Program-made: the position numbers and the translations under genes
Shown: positions 17,559 to 25,047 of the stretch, in pieces
Layout: each line of letters starts with the position of its first letter
Numbering within the stretch: position 1 is the stretch's first letter
NCBI RefSeq assembly: GCF_003289955.1
Contig: NZ_QLZR01000002.1
Location: forward strand, 124,001-188,000
Origin: Planococcus halotolerans
GTDB taxonomy: Bacteria > Bacillota > Bacilli > Bacillales_A > Planococcaceae
Length of the DNA: 64,000 nucleotides
Direction: 5' to 3'
The notes under the pieces: generated by a model
The model's input: only the letters and a program-made list of their open reading frames with translations
Database searches by the model: none
Told to the model about the DNA's origin: nothing

Positions 17559-18785
17559 TTAATTATAGAAATCATAGTTCTCGTATTGCTCCAGCAATTC
17601 TTTCATACGGTCACTGTCTTCCCCGAAGAAGAATATAGTGCCGTAATGATTGCCGAAACCAACCCGTTCAGCAACTTTTGATGTCACCGGAATGAATAAA
17701 TCGTGTTTATCGAAATACGGATCATTTTTCAACTCTTCAGGAACATCCAATTTTTCGACAAGGCGGACACGTGGATAAACCATTAAGCTTCCAGCATATC
17801 CTTTGGCTGACGTGACTTCTTCCGGGAAAAATTCATCCAGTTCTTCTTCTGTCGTATCCGGATCGCTGCAAAGAATCTGGGCCTGAAATGCATTAAAGCC
17901 ATATGCTTTTTCTATCAAATCAAATATATGTCCCCCTGGCACACGCGCAGCAACTTCCCCGAAATTGATCGTTCCATCATGTGAGATGAAATATTCAGGA
18001 TGAATTACGCCATATTTAATTTCAAATGAATCAACCAGCTTTTGAATTTGATTTTCAATTTGTGGCCGCCATTCTTCAAGAGTAGGAGATGCAGGAACAA
18101 AATTCGAGTGGCCGAGCTTAACATACTCGGTGATATTGAGGAATTTTATCTTTCCATTATGGATAAATGCTTCACATGAAAATTCCTGGCCGTCCAAATG
18201 GCTTTCCATCAGATAAGGGAATTCCGCTTCGCCCATCTTGTCAATATCCGCAGCATCACGGATCATCATATGCCCCACTGTTCCCGCTTTGTTCAACGGT
18301 TTGATATGAATCGGGTCGTTAAGGTCCCCATCAATCTTAATGAGAGCATCGTTTACCCGTTTTAAAAATCTGTGGATGTCGTCTTTTGAATGGGCTTCCT
18401 CGAATACACCGACGCGTATACCCGCCATTTGGGCTTTCCGTTTCATTAACCCTTTATCTCTTAGCAGCAGGGAGCGGTTAAAAGCCCGCGGATCATCAAA
18501 CAACCTGGCATTCAATGCTCCTGCCCATTCTACGGTTTCTTCATAGATCGGCACGGCTACTTTCGTATCCATATCTCTAAGCCGTTCGTAAAGCTCATCA
18601 GATCCTTCATTGAGCCTGTCAAAGTCCCATGGAATAAAATTAATATCATTTTCATCGGCAAAACCTTGGAAATCAGGTGGACCGACTACAACAAATGGCC
18701 TGTTCAACTTATCCACCGCTTCGATTGCAGGCAGGCTCCAGCCCAGAATAGCGGTCAATTGTCCTTCATTGGTCGAGTCTTTCAT
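17559..18785 (-). CDS. ATP-grasp carboxylate-amine ligase-like protein
   Basis: 408 residues. Order: an N-terminal pre-ATP-grasp Rossmann-like region (residues 1-110), an ATP-lid region (LLLRDKGLMKRKAQMAG, then IKIDGDLNDPIHIKPLNKAGTVG), the central YLMESHLDGQEFSCEAFI strand pair, and the Mg-binding C-terminal motif GVIHPEYFISHDGTINFGEVAARVPGG with the acidic and Asn/Arg residues typical of the carbamoyl-phosphate-synthase/carboxylate-ligase branch. Such enzymes make an acyl phosphate from a carboxylate and couple it to an amine. Substrate unknown. ATG at 18785 follows AAGGGAG at 9 nt. It is first in a two-gene operon with the 652-residue protein. Confidence 0.88.
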   Translation of the reverse strand: MKDSTNEGQLTAILGWSLPAIEAVDKLNRPFVVVGPPDFQGFADENDINFIPWDFDRLNEGSDELYERLRDMDTKVAVPIYEETVEWAGALNARLFDDPRAFNRSLLLRDKGLMKRKAQMAGIRVGVFEEAHSKDDIHRFLKRVNDALIKIDGDLNDPIHIKPLNKAGTVGHMMIRDAADIDKMGEAEFPYLMESHLDGQEFSCEAFIHNGKIKFLNITEYVKLGHSNFVPASPTLEEWRPQIENQIQKLVDSFEIKYGVIHPEYFISHDGTINFGEVAARVPGGHIFDLIEKAYGFNAFQAQILCSDPDTTEEELDEFFPEEVTSAKGYAGSLMVYPRVRLVEKLDVPEELKNDPYFDKHDLFIPVTSKVAERVGFGNHYGTIFFFGEDSDRMKELLEQYENYDFYN

Positions 18786-18972
18786 CAATAAACACTCCCT
18801 TAGCAGAATTTAGTTCCTATATAAGCATATTATTTCCTTAATCGAAATTTTCAAACATTTTAAGCGACTAAGGGTTTAGTTTTTCGAAGATTATGGTAAG
18901 TAGAAATATAGATTTCTATTATTGCAATTCAAGAAATTATCAGCTTGCCTATATCGAAAGGAGATGGAAGCA

Positions 18973-19539
18973 ATGGGACAATGGTACTTAAAGCTTAGAG
19001 AATATTTTCCAGCCAAAGAAATGAAGTCTGAAAATCACATGAAAATTTTGCTTCGCGAAAAAAAGAACTGCTATCAAGTTGAAGAAGGTCCCCATTACAC
19101 TTTGGTTTATTTTGAGAAACCCGACTACCTTTTCATTGATTATATTCTGGTCAGCGACAAGTCACGCGGCACAGGGCTCGGCAGCAAATTAATCTCAAAA
19201 GTGAAGAAGAAAAATAAACTCATCATCCTGGAAGTTGATCCTGTTTCCTCCGATGACCCCGAATCATCAAAACGAGTCAGATTTTATCAAAAACAGAACT
19301 TCAAAAAAGCACCCTCCATCCATTACGAGCGCATCCATCCAATTACCGGTGAAAAGAATGTCATGGATATTTTCTATTGGTCAGAAAAACAACATTCCGA
19401 TCAATGGCTGATGGAAAAGATGAAAGATGTTTATGAAGAAGTACATGCATTTAAAAACCATGAACTCTATAATATAAATCCGCAGCCTTCAAGCAAAGTC
19501 CTGCAGCTGAAGCAATACAACACCAGTAAAGCGGAATGA
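18973..19539 (+). CDS. GNAT-family acetyltransferase-like protein
   Basis: 188 residues from the ATG at 18973, which has AGGAG at 9 nt; the in-frame ATG at 18964 is too near the same ribosome site. The acetyl-CoA loop is seen as SDKSRGTGLGSKLIS (R/Q-x-x-G-x-G/A motif), followed by IILEVDPVSSDDPESSKRVRFYQKQNFKK, the usual motif B end. The C-terminal 60 residues (HSDQWLMEKMKDVYEE) are extra. It is divergent from the ATP-grasp gene, with starts 187 nt apart, so both may answer to one control region. Substrate unknown. Confidence 0.85.
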   Translation: MGQWYLKLREYFPAKEMKSENHMKILLREKKNCYQVEEGPHYTLVYFEKPDYLFIDYILVSDKSRGTGLGSKLISKVKKKNKLIILEVDPVSSDDPESSKRVRFYQKQNFKKAPSIHYERIHPITGEKNVMDIFYWSEKQHSDQWLMEKMKDVYEEVHAFKNHELYNINPQPSSKVLQLKQYNTSKAE

Positions 19540-19540
19540 A

Positions 19541-19576
19541 AAAAACCTGAGCGAATAATCTTTTCGCTCAGGTTTT
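19541..19576. terminator. Bidirectional terminator
   Basis: AAACCTGAGCGAA and TTCGCTCAGGTTT pair perfectly around a 7-nt loop with flanking A and T runs. It ends the GNAT gene (plus) and the ypeQ-like gene (minus, whose stop lies at 19579). Confidence 0.88.
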
Positions 19577-19578
19577 TT

Positions 19579-19779
19579 TCAATTTTTGCTGGAAGTTCCT
19601 GTTTTGTTCAATTCATTGCCTAAGAATTGCAGTTGTGTACCGATGGTGCAATTGCTGATGCAAAAGCGGTGGGCAGCGGTTTTGCCCTCGTCTTTACGGA
19701 TTTGCGTCCTGACGAAACAACCTTCGCAGTACGTATTTAACATTTCATCTATTTCGTTGATTATCGTTAGTTTATTCAC
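19579..19779 (-). CDS. ypeQ: YpeQ-like small zinc-binding protein
   Basis: 66 residues with four cysteines, YCEGCF and later FCISNC, that could bind one zinc ion (C-x2-C ... C-x3-C). Start is GTG at 19779, with AAGAGGTGACTGC upstream. The pattern fits the zinc-finger protein YpeQ that in B. subtilis sits beside ypeP and ypdP, which are also neighbours here. Function unknown. Confidence 0.82.
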   Translation of the reverse strand: MNKLTIINEIDEMLNTYCEGCFVRTQIRKDEGKTAAHRFCISNCTIGTQLQFLGNELNKTGTSSKN

Positions 19780-19825
19780 GCAGTCACCTCTTATATAATT
19801 GCCGTTTCATCATTTTACTACTTGT

Positions 19826-19854
19826 TTGTTTTTTATTCCAACAATAGTTATACT
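19826..19854 (+). promoter_or_regulatory. Sigma-A promoter of the preQ1-controlled operon
   Basis: TTGTTT (19826-19831), 17-nt spacer, TATACT (19849-19854). Transcription would start near 19861, just ahead of the riboswitch. Confidence 0.75.
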
Positions 19855-19877
19855 GTCAAAGGATATTTTTATTATCC

Positions 19878-19917
19878 AAGCGGTTCGTGAACTCCCGCTT
19901 TACCAAAACTAAGGAGG
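19878..19917 (+). ncRNA. PreQ1-I riboswitch
   Basis: The class I layout is complete: stem AAGCGG / CCGCTT (19878-19883 with 19895-19900), an 11-nt loop beginning TTC, and the A-rich tail ACCAAAACTAAGGAGG that closes the pseudoknot and contains the ribosome site. When preQ1 binds, the tail docks and AAGGAGG (19911-19917) is hidden, so control is translational. It precedes the queuosine-precursor transporter, the expected target. An in-frame GTG at 19887 lies inside the aptamer and cannot be the true start. Confidence 0.9.
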
Positions 19918-19925
19918 AAAAAGAT

Positions 19926-20615
19926 TTGTTCAATGAATTACTGGGCCTTGGTTTTGTCGTGGCCAATTTTGCTATGCTTTTAATTATGTATAAATTTTTT
20001 GGTAAAACCGGGTTGTTTGCCTGGGTTGCCATATCGACAATTTTAGCAAATATTCAGGTGACCAAAACGATTGAAATCATCGGATTGACCGCAACCCTTG
20101 GAAACAGCCTATATGCTTCCACATTTCTTGCGACCGATATCCTTAATGAGAAGTACGGCAAGAAAGAAGCAAAAAAAGCGGTGTGGCTTGGATTTTCCGC
20201 TTTACTGATCATGGTCATTGCGATGCAATTCGGTCTCCAGTTCATCCCTGGAGAAAGCGATTTCGCCCACGGCTCACTTGAAACCATTTTCGGACTGGTT
20301 CCGCAGATTGCAATTGCCAGTATGATTGCTTATTTGGCCAGCCAGCATCTCGATGTGCTGATATTTTCTGCACTTCGAAAACTGTTTCCGAAAGACAGTC
20401 AATTTTGGATACGGAATAACGGCTCCACCTTATTAAGCCAATTGCTCGATACGCTGATTTTCACCAGCATCGCCTTCTATGGCGTATTTCCATTCGATGT
20501 ATGGGTTCAAATCTTCATTTCCACATACGTGTTGAAATTTATCGTTTCCCTACTTGATACCCCATTCGGCTATATTGCGAAAATAATCACACCAAATGAC
20601 GAAAAGCAGGTGTAA
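19926..20615 (+). CDS. ypdP: Queuosine precursor transporter (YpdP/YhhQ family)
   Basis: 229-residue integral membrane protein with about six membrane segments, importing a queuosine precursor (preQ0/preQ1 class). Family marks include FLATDILNEKYGKKEAKKAVWLGF, SQLLDTLIFTSIAFYG and the C-terminal KFIVSLLDTPFGYIAK. Start is TTG at 19926, 8 nt after AAGGAGG; the longer frame from GTG 19887 runs through the riboswitch. Followed 3 nt later by ypeP. Confidence 0.95.
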   Translation: MFNELLGLGFVVANFAMLLIMYKFFGKTGLFAWVAISTILANIQVTKTIEIIGLTATLGNSLYASTFLATDILNEKYGKKEAKKAVWLGFSALLIMVIAMQFGLQFIPGESDFAHGSLETIFGLVPQIAIASMIAYLASQHLDVLIFSALRKLFPKDSQFWIRNNGSTLLSQLLDTLIFTSIAFYGVFPFDVWVQIFISTYVLKFIVSLLDTPFGYIAKIITPNDEKQV

Positions 20616-20618
20616 TAG

Positions 20619-21011
20619 ATGCTTGAAGTTTTTATCGATGCAGCTACAGCAGGATCTCCCAAAGTCAGTGCCGTTGGAGTATTTATCCGCGGCGAAGGCC
20701 ACTTGATCAAGCACAAAGAGTTTGTCGGTGAAATGGACAATCATGTCGCAGAATTCACGGCTCTTTTAAAAGGCCTTGAACTTGCTGCGGATTTAACTTC
20801 AGAGATGGTTTCCATAAAATCCGATTCAAAAGTGGTGGTCGATGCATTTGAAAAAGAGTTCATCAAGAACCCTCTATATAAACCGCTCCTTGAAGAGGCA
20901 CTGGCCCGCTCCAAACCTTTTTCATATTGCTTCATCAAATGGATCCCTGATTCCCAGAACCGGGCTGCCCATGATTTAGCCGGAACTGCTTTGCGTGCGA
21001 ACAGAAAATAA
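20619..21011 (+). CDS. ypeP: RNase HI-like protein YpeP
   Basis: 130 residues, RNase H fold. Four acidic active-site residues are in place: Asp7 (VFIDAA), Glu45 (VAEFTALLKGLELA), Asp69 (IKSDSKVVVDAF) and Asp119 (NRAAHDLAG). It lacks the basic handle of classical RNase HI, like the B. subtilis YpeP group whose activity is doubtful. Its ATG lies 3 nt after the transporter stop, so it is also under preQ1 control by co-transcription. Confidence 0.9.
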   Translation: MLEVFIDAATAGSPKVSAVGVFIRGEGHLIKHKEFVGEMDNHVAEFTALLKGLELAADLTSEMVSIKSDSKVVVDAFEKEFIKNPLYKPLLEEALARSKPFSYCFIKWIPDSQNRAAHDLAGTALRANRK

Positions 21012-21102
21012 AGCATGCAATTCAATATCTTTAAGCAATCATTCCCCAAGCAATGGCTGTTTCTGATAAGATAAAGAGAGTATGAGCTATTGGAGGAATA
21101 TC

Positions 21103-21312
21103 ATGAGAACAAAATTGGGGACTGCACTTGATATATTCATATTGGTCATCGGACCATGGATTATCTACACTCGTATTATTGAAATAATGGAAACAGGACC
21201 AGCTGTTTATCCTATCATTTCGATTGTCATCGTAACGCTTGCCGTTATTTTTGCCATCTATAATTTATATCTGCTGTTCAGTGGCAAACAGCAGGACAAT
21301 TCAAGAAAGTAG
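21103..21312 (+). CDS. Small two-helix membrane protein, unknown
   Basis: 69 residues from the ATG at 21103 (TTGGAGG with 6 nt spacing; the earlier ATG at 21082 has no ribosome site). Two predicted membrane helices, ALDIFILVIGPWIIYTRII and VYPIISIVIVTLAVIFAIYN, and a charged C-terminal tail. Not recognised. It lies 91 nt after ypeP and 17 nt before the next membrane protein gene, so the two may form a pair. Confidence 0.7.
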   Translation: MRTKLGTALDIFILVIGPWIIYTRIIEIMETGPAVYPIISIVIVTLAVIFAIYNLYLLFSGKQQDNSRK

Positions 21313-21329
21313 TCCGGAAAGGTGATTTT

Positions 21330-21647
21330 GTGAATTCTGTACTTTTTTATATAATTCCGCTTATCATTTATGCTATCGTCAATAATACAGTCGACAACCT
21401 TTATTGGCCGCATTTTTTACTGCTGCTGGCATCGTTCGTCGTCTTTCAGCTGGCGCGCGTAAGGTATCCAAAAGATAAAATTCCCACTACTGCCAAGGTC
21501 GCACAAGGTGCTTTTTATATCTTGACCGTGGCTTTCATCTTCCGCGATCAATTTCTGGAACCATTGCTGATCAACGTGTTCCTTGGGATTACGATTGGTC
21601 TCGTCATCATCGAAATAATGCAGGGCAAAAAACAGGTTTCCAAGTGA
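21330..21647 (+). CDS. Small multi-helix membrane protein, unknown
   Basis: 105 residues, GTG start at 21330 after AAAGGTGATTTT. Three to four hydrophobic helices (VLFYIIPLIIYAIV, FLLLLASFVVFQLA, GAFYILTVAFIF, LLINVFLGITIGLVIIEI). Not recognised. The stop codon lies within the terminator stem that follows. Confidence 0.75.
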   Translation: MNSVLFYIIPLIIYAIVNNTVDNLYWPHFLLLLASFVVFQLARVRYPKDKIPTTAKVAQGAFYILTVAFIFRDQFLEPLLINVFLGITIGLVIIEIMQGKKQVSK

Positions 21648-21664
21648 AGCCTGTTTTTTTTTTG
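21626..21664 (+). terminator. Terminator overlapping the end of the membrane protein gene
   Basis: AAAAACAGG pairs with CCTGTTTTT across a loop of about 13 nt holding the stop codon; ten T residues follow. Confidence 0.75.
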
Positions 21665-21685
21665 AGAAATAAATGCAAGAAAATC

Positions 21686-21818
21686 GATATTCCGCAAAAC
21701 AGCTTCGAAGACATTAGCCGACGTTTGCGAGGCTAAGTCTTTGCGACGAAGCAGCAAAGCGATGCAATGTTTTTTCATGTCCCAAAGCTAACTCAGCGAT
21801 GCAGGGACAGGAGCACGG
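21686..21818 (+). repeat. Truncated element A joined to element B
   Basis: 21686-21712 is the left end of element A (GATATTCCGCAAAACAGC plus TTCGAAGAC). It then breaks off, and 21741-21818 is B-like (GACGAAGCAGCAAAGCGATG ... CAGCGATGCAGGGACAGGAG). The gap 21648-21929 has no gene besides these pieces and a terminator. Confidence 0.65.
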
Positions 21819-21872
21819 TTTATACTCCTAGCTAAATTAGTATACCGATTGAAAAAATGAAATTAAACCAGC

Positions 21873-21906
21873 AAAAAAGCGCGGAGGTTTTCTCCGCGCT
21901 TTTTTT
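21873..21906. terminator. Bidirectional terminator
   Basis: AAAAAGCGCGGAG and CTCCGCGCTTTTT form a perfect stem with a short GTTTT loop and flanking A and T runs. It serves the minus-strand membrane protein gene ending at 21930. Confidence 0.85.
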
Positions 21907-21929
21907 GAGGCGACTTTGCCAACACTCAA

Positions 21930-22130
21930 TTATGCTTCTTCTTCATCAGTCTTCCTGTATTGCTGGATTAGAAAAAAGATGCCAAAAGCTCCAGCCAGTA
22001 CAGACGGCACGGATCCGGAGAACATATAGATCCATTGATCGGTAAACATGGAAATAATCATAAAAATCATTGGAAATCCGATTAATAAAAATAATGATAC
22101 AAACAAGGTAATCTTCGACAAATTCCTCAT
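21930..22130 (-). CDS. Small two-helix membrane protein, unknown
   Basis: 66 residues: helices KITLFVSLFLLIGFPMIFMII and SVPSVLAGAFGIFFLIQQY, then an acidic tail (RKTDEEEA). ATG at 22130 follows GTAGGTG. Not recognised. It may be co-transcribed with the GNAT gene whose stop lies 37 nt upstream. Confidence 0.7.
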   Translation of the reverse strand: MRNLSKITLFVSLFLLIGFPMIFMIISMFTDQWIYMFSGSVPSVLAGAFGIFFLIQQYRKTDEEEA

Positions 22131-22167
22131 ATAGCACCTACTTTCCGGATTACAAGCAGCATTGCAC

Positions 22168-22674
22168 TTACTTTATGAATTTCACCATTAATTCTTCATC
22201 AATGTATCTGTCCCCTGTTTTCATCGCATGAATTTCGGTTCCATATTTCTCAAAACCGTATCGCAGATAAAAATTCTTTGCCCTCAAATTATGGCTTGCC
22301 ACCATCAAATCAAGCTGCTCGAGCCCTTCCCACGTTTCAGCATATTCCATCAATTTTTCCATAAGGTCATCGGCTGCTCCGGTGCCTCGGTAAGCTGGAC
22401 TTACATAAACAGCAACGATGGAAGCCCTGTGATTCATCTTCGGCACAGTGTTTCGTGCCAGCGTCATGTTCCCAATCAGTTTGTCTGCATCGTACGCGCC
22501 AAAAGTTACGGAATGCTCCGAAGCCAACTGGGAACGGGTCTTTTCAATAGGTTTGTTTAAAGCATCTTCGTATAAAACTGCAAAAGCGTCCGGGGTGTCC
22601 AGCAAAGCTTCCAGCCTGAGAATATTGTATGCCTCTGCTTCATTGGGTGTGACGATTCTAATTTTCATAAACAT
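22168..22674 (-). CDS. GNAT-family N-acetyltransferase
   Basis: 168 residues. The acetyl-CoA loop is VSPAYRGTGAADDLMEKLMEYA (R-G-T-G), preceded by the strand ASIVAVYV and followed by LDLMVASHNLRAKNFYLRYGFEKYGTE, the standard GNAT C-terminal pattern. Substrate unknown. Two ATGs (22674, 22668) share the ribosome site AAGGATG; either could be used. It starts 11 nt after the S66 peptidase gene, so the two are probably one operon. Confidence 0.9.
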   Translation of the reverse strand: MFMKIRIVTPNEAEAYNILRLEALLDTPDAFAVLYEDALNKPIEKTRSQLASEHSVTFGAYDADKLIGNMTLARNTVPKMNHRASIVAVYVSPAYRGTGAADDLMEKLMEYAETWEGLEQLDLMVASHNLRAKNFYLRYGFEKYGTEIHAMKTGDRYIDEELMVKFIK

Positions 22675-22685
22675 TTACATCCTTT

Positions 22686-23690
22686 TTATATGAATTTCTG
22701 GTTGACTTTTCCATTGCCTTGCTGAAATTCCACTTCAGCGAATGCCCCGTTGACAAAAATGATCTGTGGGGGCATATGTCCGCAATCCACATCGTAGATG
22801 ACCGGTATAGCCAGCTCATTTTCCAGATCCCTGTACATTTTCTCTGCTGTATATCCTTCGGTCGGATGGTTTGCTGCGCTTCTGCCAAAAAGAATGCCTG
22901 TACAATTTTCAAACCAGCCGGCATATTTCATTTGAGTCAATGAACGCTTTAAATCCGCTACCGACATTTCACAATTCTCGAGGTACCAGATCACCGGTTC
23001 ACCAGGGATATGTTGCTGGCGGAATTCTTTAACATTGCCAAAAGGGGTTCCAGCCAGATGATGAATGACGTCGATGCAGCCTCCGAGCAGTCTGCCTTCA
23101 AACTTCACTGCATTCCCTGAAACTGTCTTCCATTCTGTTTTCTCTGTCAGATGGAAAACCATTGGAGATGGATTTACGTGATTCCAGCTCTTTTGATAAG
23201 ACTCCGATGATGTCTGTTTGACTTCTTCCCCGCTTTCAGTTGAAAGGACATCAATCCATTTAGCAGTTGTTTCGTCTGTTTCCGAACCGCGCAAATCAAT
23301 GATATTGGTGCCGTGGGCAGTTGCAATTCCGGTATTCAAGGTTACTGCAAGAAGCAGCAGGCTGGTGTCCGAATAGCCGAGAATCCATTTAGGATTTATC
23401 CGTTCGAAGTCCAAATGCTCAAGGATTTCGATGAGTAATTCCCCTCCCCACGGCGGGATAATGGCATCGACGCCGGAAAACATATCCATCAGTTCGCTTG
23501 CCCTTACCTCTGCAGGTGCTGATTTGGCTTCTTTCTGAGTCCACGCAGTCTTTCCAACTTTGACATTGAACCCTTTTTCCTGCTGGCGTCTGACTGTTTG
23601 TTCAAGGAGTGTATGCAGCTCTTCTTCTACTCCTGATGATGGTGCTGTCACCCCGATGTTCCTGATTTCAGCAGGTGGATATCTGATCAT
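22686..23690 (-). CDS. S66 family LD-carboxypeptidase / MccF-like peptidase
   Basis: 334 residues from the ATG at 23690 (AAGGAG, 8 nt). The S66 catalytic triad can be placed: Ser107 in ILGYSDTSLL, Glu238 in WYLENCE and His305 in DCGHMPPQ. The sequence WGGELLIEILEHLDF and the length suit the MccF-like branch, which cleaves microcin C-type adenylated peptides or muropeptides; the real substrate is not known. A full-length element A lies 53 nt upstream, in the promoter region. Confidence 0.93.
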   Translation of the reverse strand: MIRYPPAEIRNIGVTAPSSGVEEELHTLLEQTVRRQQEKGFNVKVGKTAWTQKEAKSAPAEVRASELMDMFSGVDAIIPPWGGELLIEILEHLDFERINPKWILGYSDTSLLLLAVTLNTGIATAHGTNIIDLRGSETDETTAKWIDVLSTESGEEVKQTSSESYQKSWNHVNPSPMVFHLTEKTEWKTVSGNAVKFEGRLLGGCIDVIHHLAGTPFGNVKEFRQQHIPGEPVIWYLENCEMSVADLKRSLTQMKYAGWFENCTGILFGRSAANHPTEGYTAEKMYRDLENELAIPVIYDVDCGHMPPQIIFVNGAFAEVEFQQGNGKVNQKFI

Positions 23691-23742
23691 ATCGAACACT
23701 CCTTTCTAGCAATATAAGTGGAATTAATAATTTTTAATAATC

Positions 23743-23971
23743 GATATTCCGCAAAACAGCTTCGCTTGCCAAGAACCGTGCTCCTGCATCGCTGCGCTAG
23801 CTTCGTCGCAAAGCGCCGGCCGAAGAACCTTCGGCCACACTTGGCTCGCGCTGAACTAACTCGGTCTCGTTGCACTTCGCCCGAGTGGATTTCAGCACTT
23901 CGTCGAAACAGAGTTGGAAAGCCAACTCCGTTTCTGTTCCCCAAGGCGTCTTCGCTGTTTTGCTCCATATC
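23743..23971 (+). repeat. Dispersed element A, copy 2 (229 bp, full length)
   Basis: Begins GATATTCCGCAAAACAGC and ends with the inverse of GATATGGAGCAAAACAGC. Contains the 36-bp module (23779-23814), the GGCCGAAG/CTTCGGCC hairpin and the main hairpin (23905-23934) with one A-C mismatch. A frame of about 100 codons runs through it but is repeat-derived. It lies upstream of the S66 peptidase gene and may supply or disturb its promoter. Confidence 0.85.
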
Positions 23972-23973
23972 TT

Positions 23974-24150
23974 TAGAAAGTTCTCTCAGCAAAGGCGCGG
24001 CTCAGGAGCAGGCGAATGCCGACGGAGCAAAGACGAGTGGTCTTCTCGGCTTATTGCGGGAGCTAAGGTGCGCCATACGAAGATGGCGCCTCCTTTGCGA
24101 CGAGCAGTGCGCAGGAGCATAATCTTTGCCCTGTCCATAGCGCCAAAGCG
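23974..24150 (+). repeat. Dispersed element C, copy 1
   Basis: Directly follows element A. Shares AGAAAGT..CTCAGCAAAGGCG at its left and CTTCTCGGCTTATTGCGGGAG plus TGTCCATAGCGCCAAAGCG at its right with the inverse of 51265-51368. It has about 70 bp more in the middle than that copy. No gene in 23700-24185. Confidence 0.65.
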
Positions 24151-24185
24151 GTAAATTCTATTTCTTATGTTCAACTTACATAGCT

Positions 24186-24395
24186 TCATGTCATCGTCAA
24201 TAATCCCAATAACATACCGCATAAAATAATCCCACCCAGCAAAAATAAAAAGGCATGCATTAAAAATTCGAGAAATTTATTGCCTTCACGGTCCAGCGGC
24301 TTGGCATCCATATTTGCTACGCCGTAAGACAAACCGGTTTCTTTATAATGCTGTTTATTTTTCCGGAATTCCTTTCTGCTTTTCCTTGGCTCCAT
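24186..24395 (-). CDS. Small basic protein with C-terminal membrane helix, unknown
   Basis: 69 residues from the ATG at 24395 (GGAGG, 6 nt spacing). The first half is strongly basic (MEPRKSRKEFRKNKQHYKE), the second ends in one or two hydrophobic helices (LEFLMHAFLFLLGGIILCGMLLGLLTM). Tail-anchored topology likely. Not recognised. Confidence 0.65.
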   Translation of the reverse strand: MEPRKSRKEFRKNKQHYKETGLSYGVANMDAKPLDREGNKFLEFLMHAFLFLLGGIILCGMLLGLLTMT

Positions 24396-24555
24396 AAAAC
24401 TCCTCCTCAATCAGAATCTGTATATTCTTTAAGTGATATTAATCATTATACTAAACTTAAATTGATATGAAAGACCTACTTTCTAATAATTCGGAAAAAT
24501 TGATCAGAAAAACAACATAGCTATCCATTTATTTTCATAAAACGCATTTTTTCAA

Positions 24556-24590
24556 TAAAAAAAGAACCCCAGTAAGGGATTCTTTTTTAT
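24556..24590 (-). terminator. Terminator of the 85-residue membrane protein gene
   Basis: On the minus strand AAAAAAGAATCCC and GGGGTTCTTTTTT pair (one G-T pair) around TTACT, followed by more T. The first bases overlap the stop region of the gene ending at 24587. Confidence 0.75.
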
Positions 24591-24844
24591 GCTTGAACTT
24601 GTTGTGCCGATTTATAACTTTTGATACCTAGGACAATCTGAAAAATTCCTGCGACAGTACAAATTACGATAGCGGCATATCCTAAACCAGTAATAGGCTG
24701 CAGCATTACAGTTCTGACGACAATCAGCAAAAGCATCGCTGCCAGTGCAAAATTGACGATATACGGTCTGTCATAAAATTTCTTCAATGCGTAAGCCGCA
24801 AATATCGCTACAGCTACGATTGCCAATGAAAGAACATTCCCCAT
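24587..24844 (-). CDS. Small three-helix membrane protein, unknown
   Basis: 85 residues with helices VLSLAIVAVAIFAAYAL, YIVNFALAAMLLLIVVR and LGYAAIVICTVAGIFQIVLGI. ATG at 24844 follows GAGGGG. Not recognised; stands alone. The region 24396-24555 upstream of the previous small gene shows nothing I can name. Confidence 0.72.
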   Translation of the reverse strand: MGNVLSLAIVAVAIFAAYALKKFYDRPYIVNFALAAMLLLIVVRTVMLQPITGLGYAAIVICTVAGIFQIVLGIKSYKSAQQVQA

Positions 24845-25047
24845 TATAACCCCTCATTCGTATAAAGATTTTCTTAAATCTTACCATATTTTCGGAACAT
24901 TCGATATAGTCCCGGAACAGCTTTCAAAGATAAAGAACCTTGTAAGGAAACAGAAGCTTCTGTAAATATTAATATTTAAGCATTCATTTATGCCGGAATA
25001 ACTTATATAGTAGAAAGAGACAGTTAAATGGAAAAGGAGAGGAAAAG

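Noticed and set aside
19887-19925. GTG 19887 as the start of the queuosine precursor transporter
   Set aside because: It falls inside the preQ1 aptamer and has no ribosome site, whereas TTG 19926 is 8 nt from AAGGAGG.
23687-24122. Open frames of about 100 and 134 codons across elements A and C, and the similar 77-codon frame at 8159-8392
   Set aside because: They occur because the repeats are GC-rich and open by chance; similar peptides in two copies come from element A itself, while copies 3 and 4 with internal deletions would break the frame.
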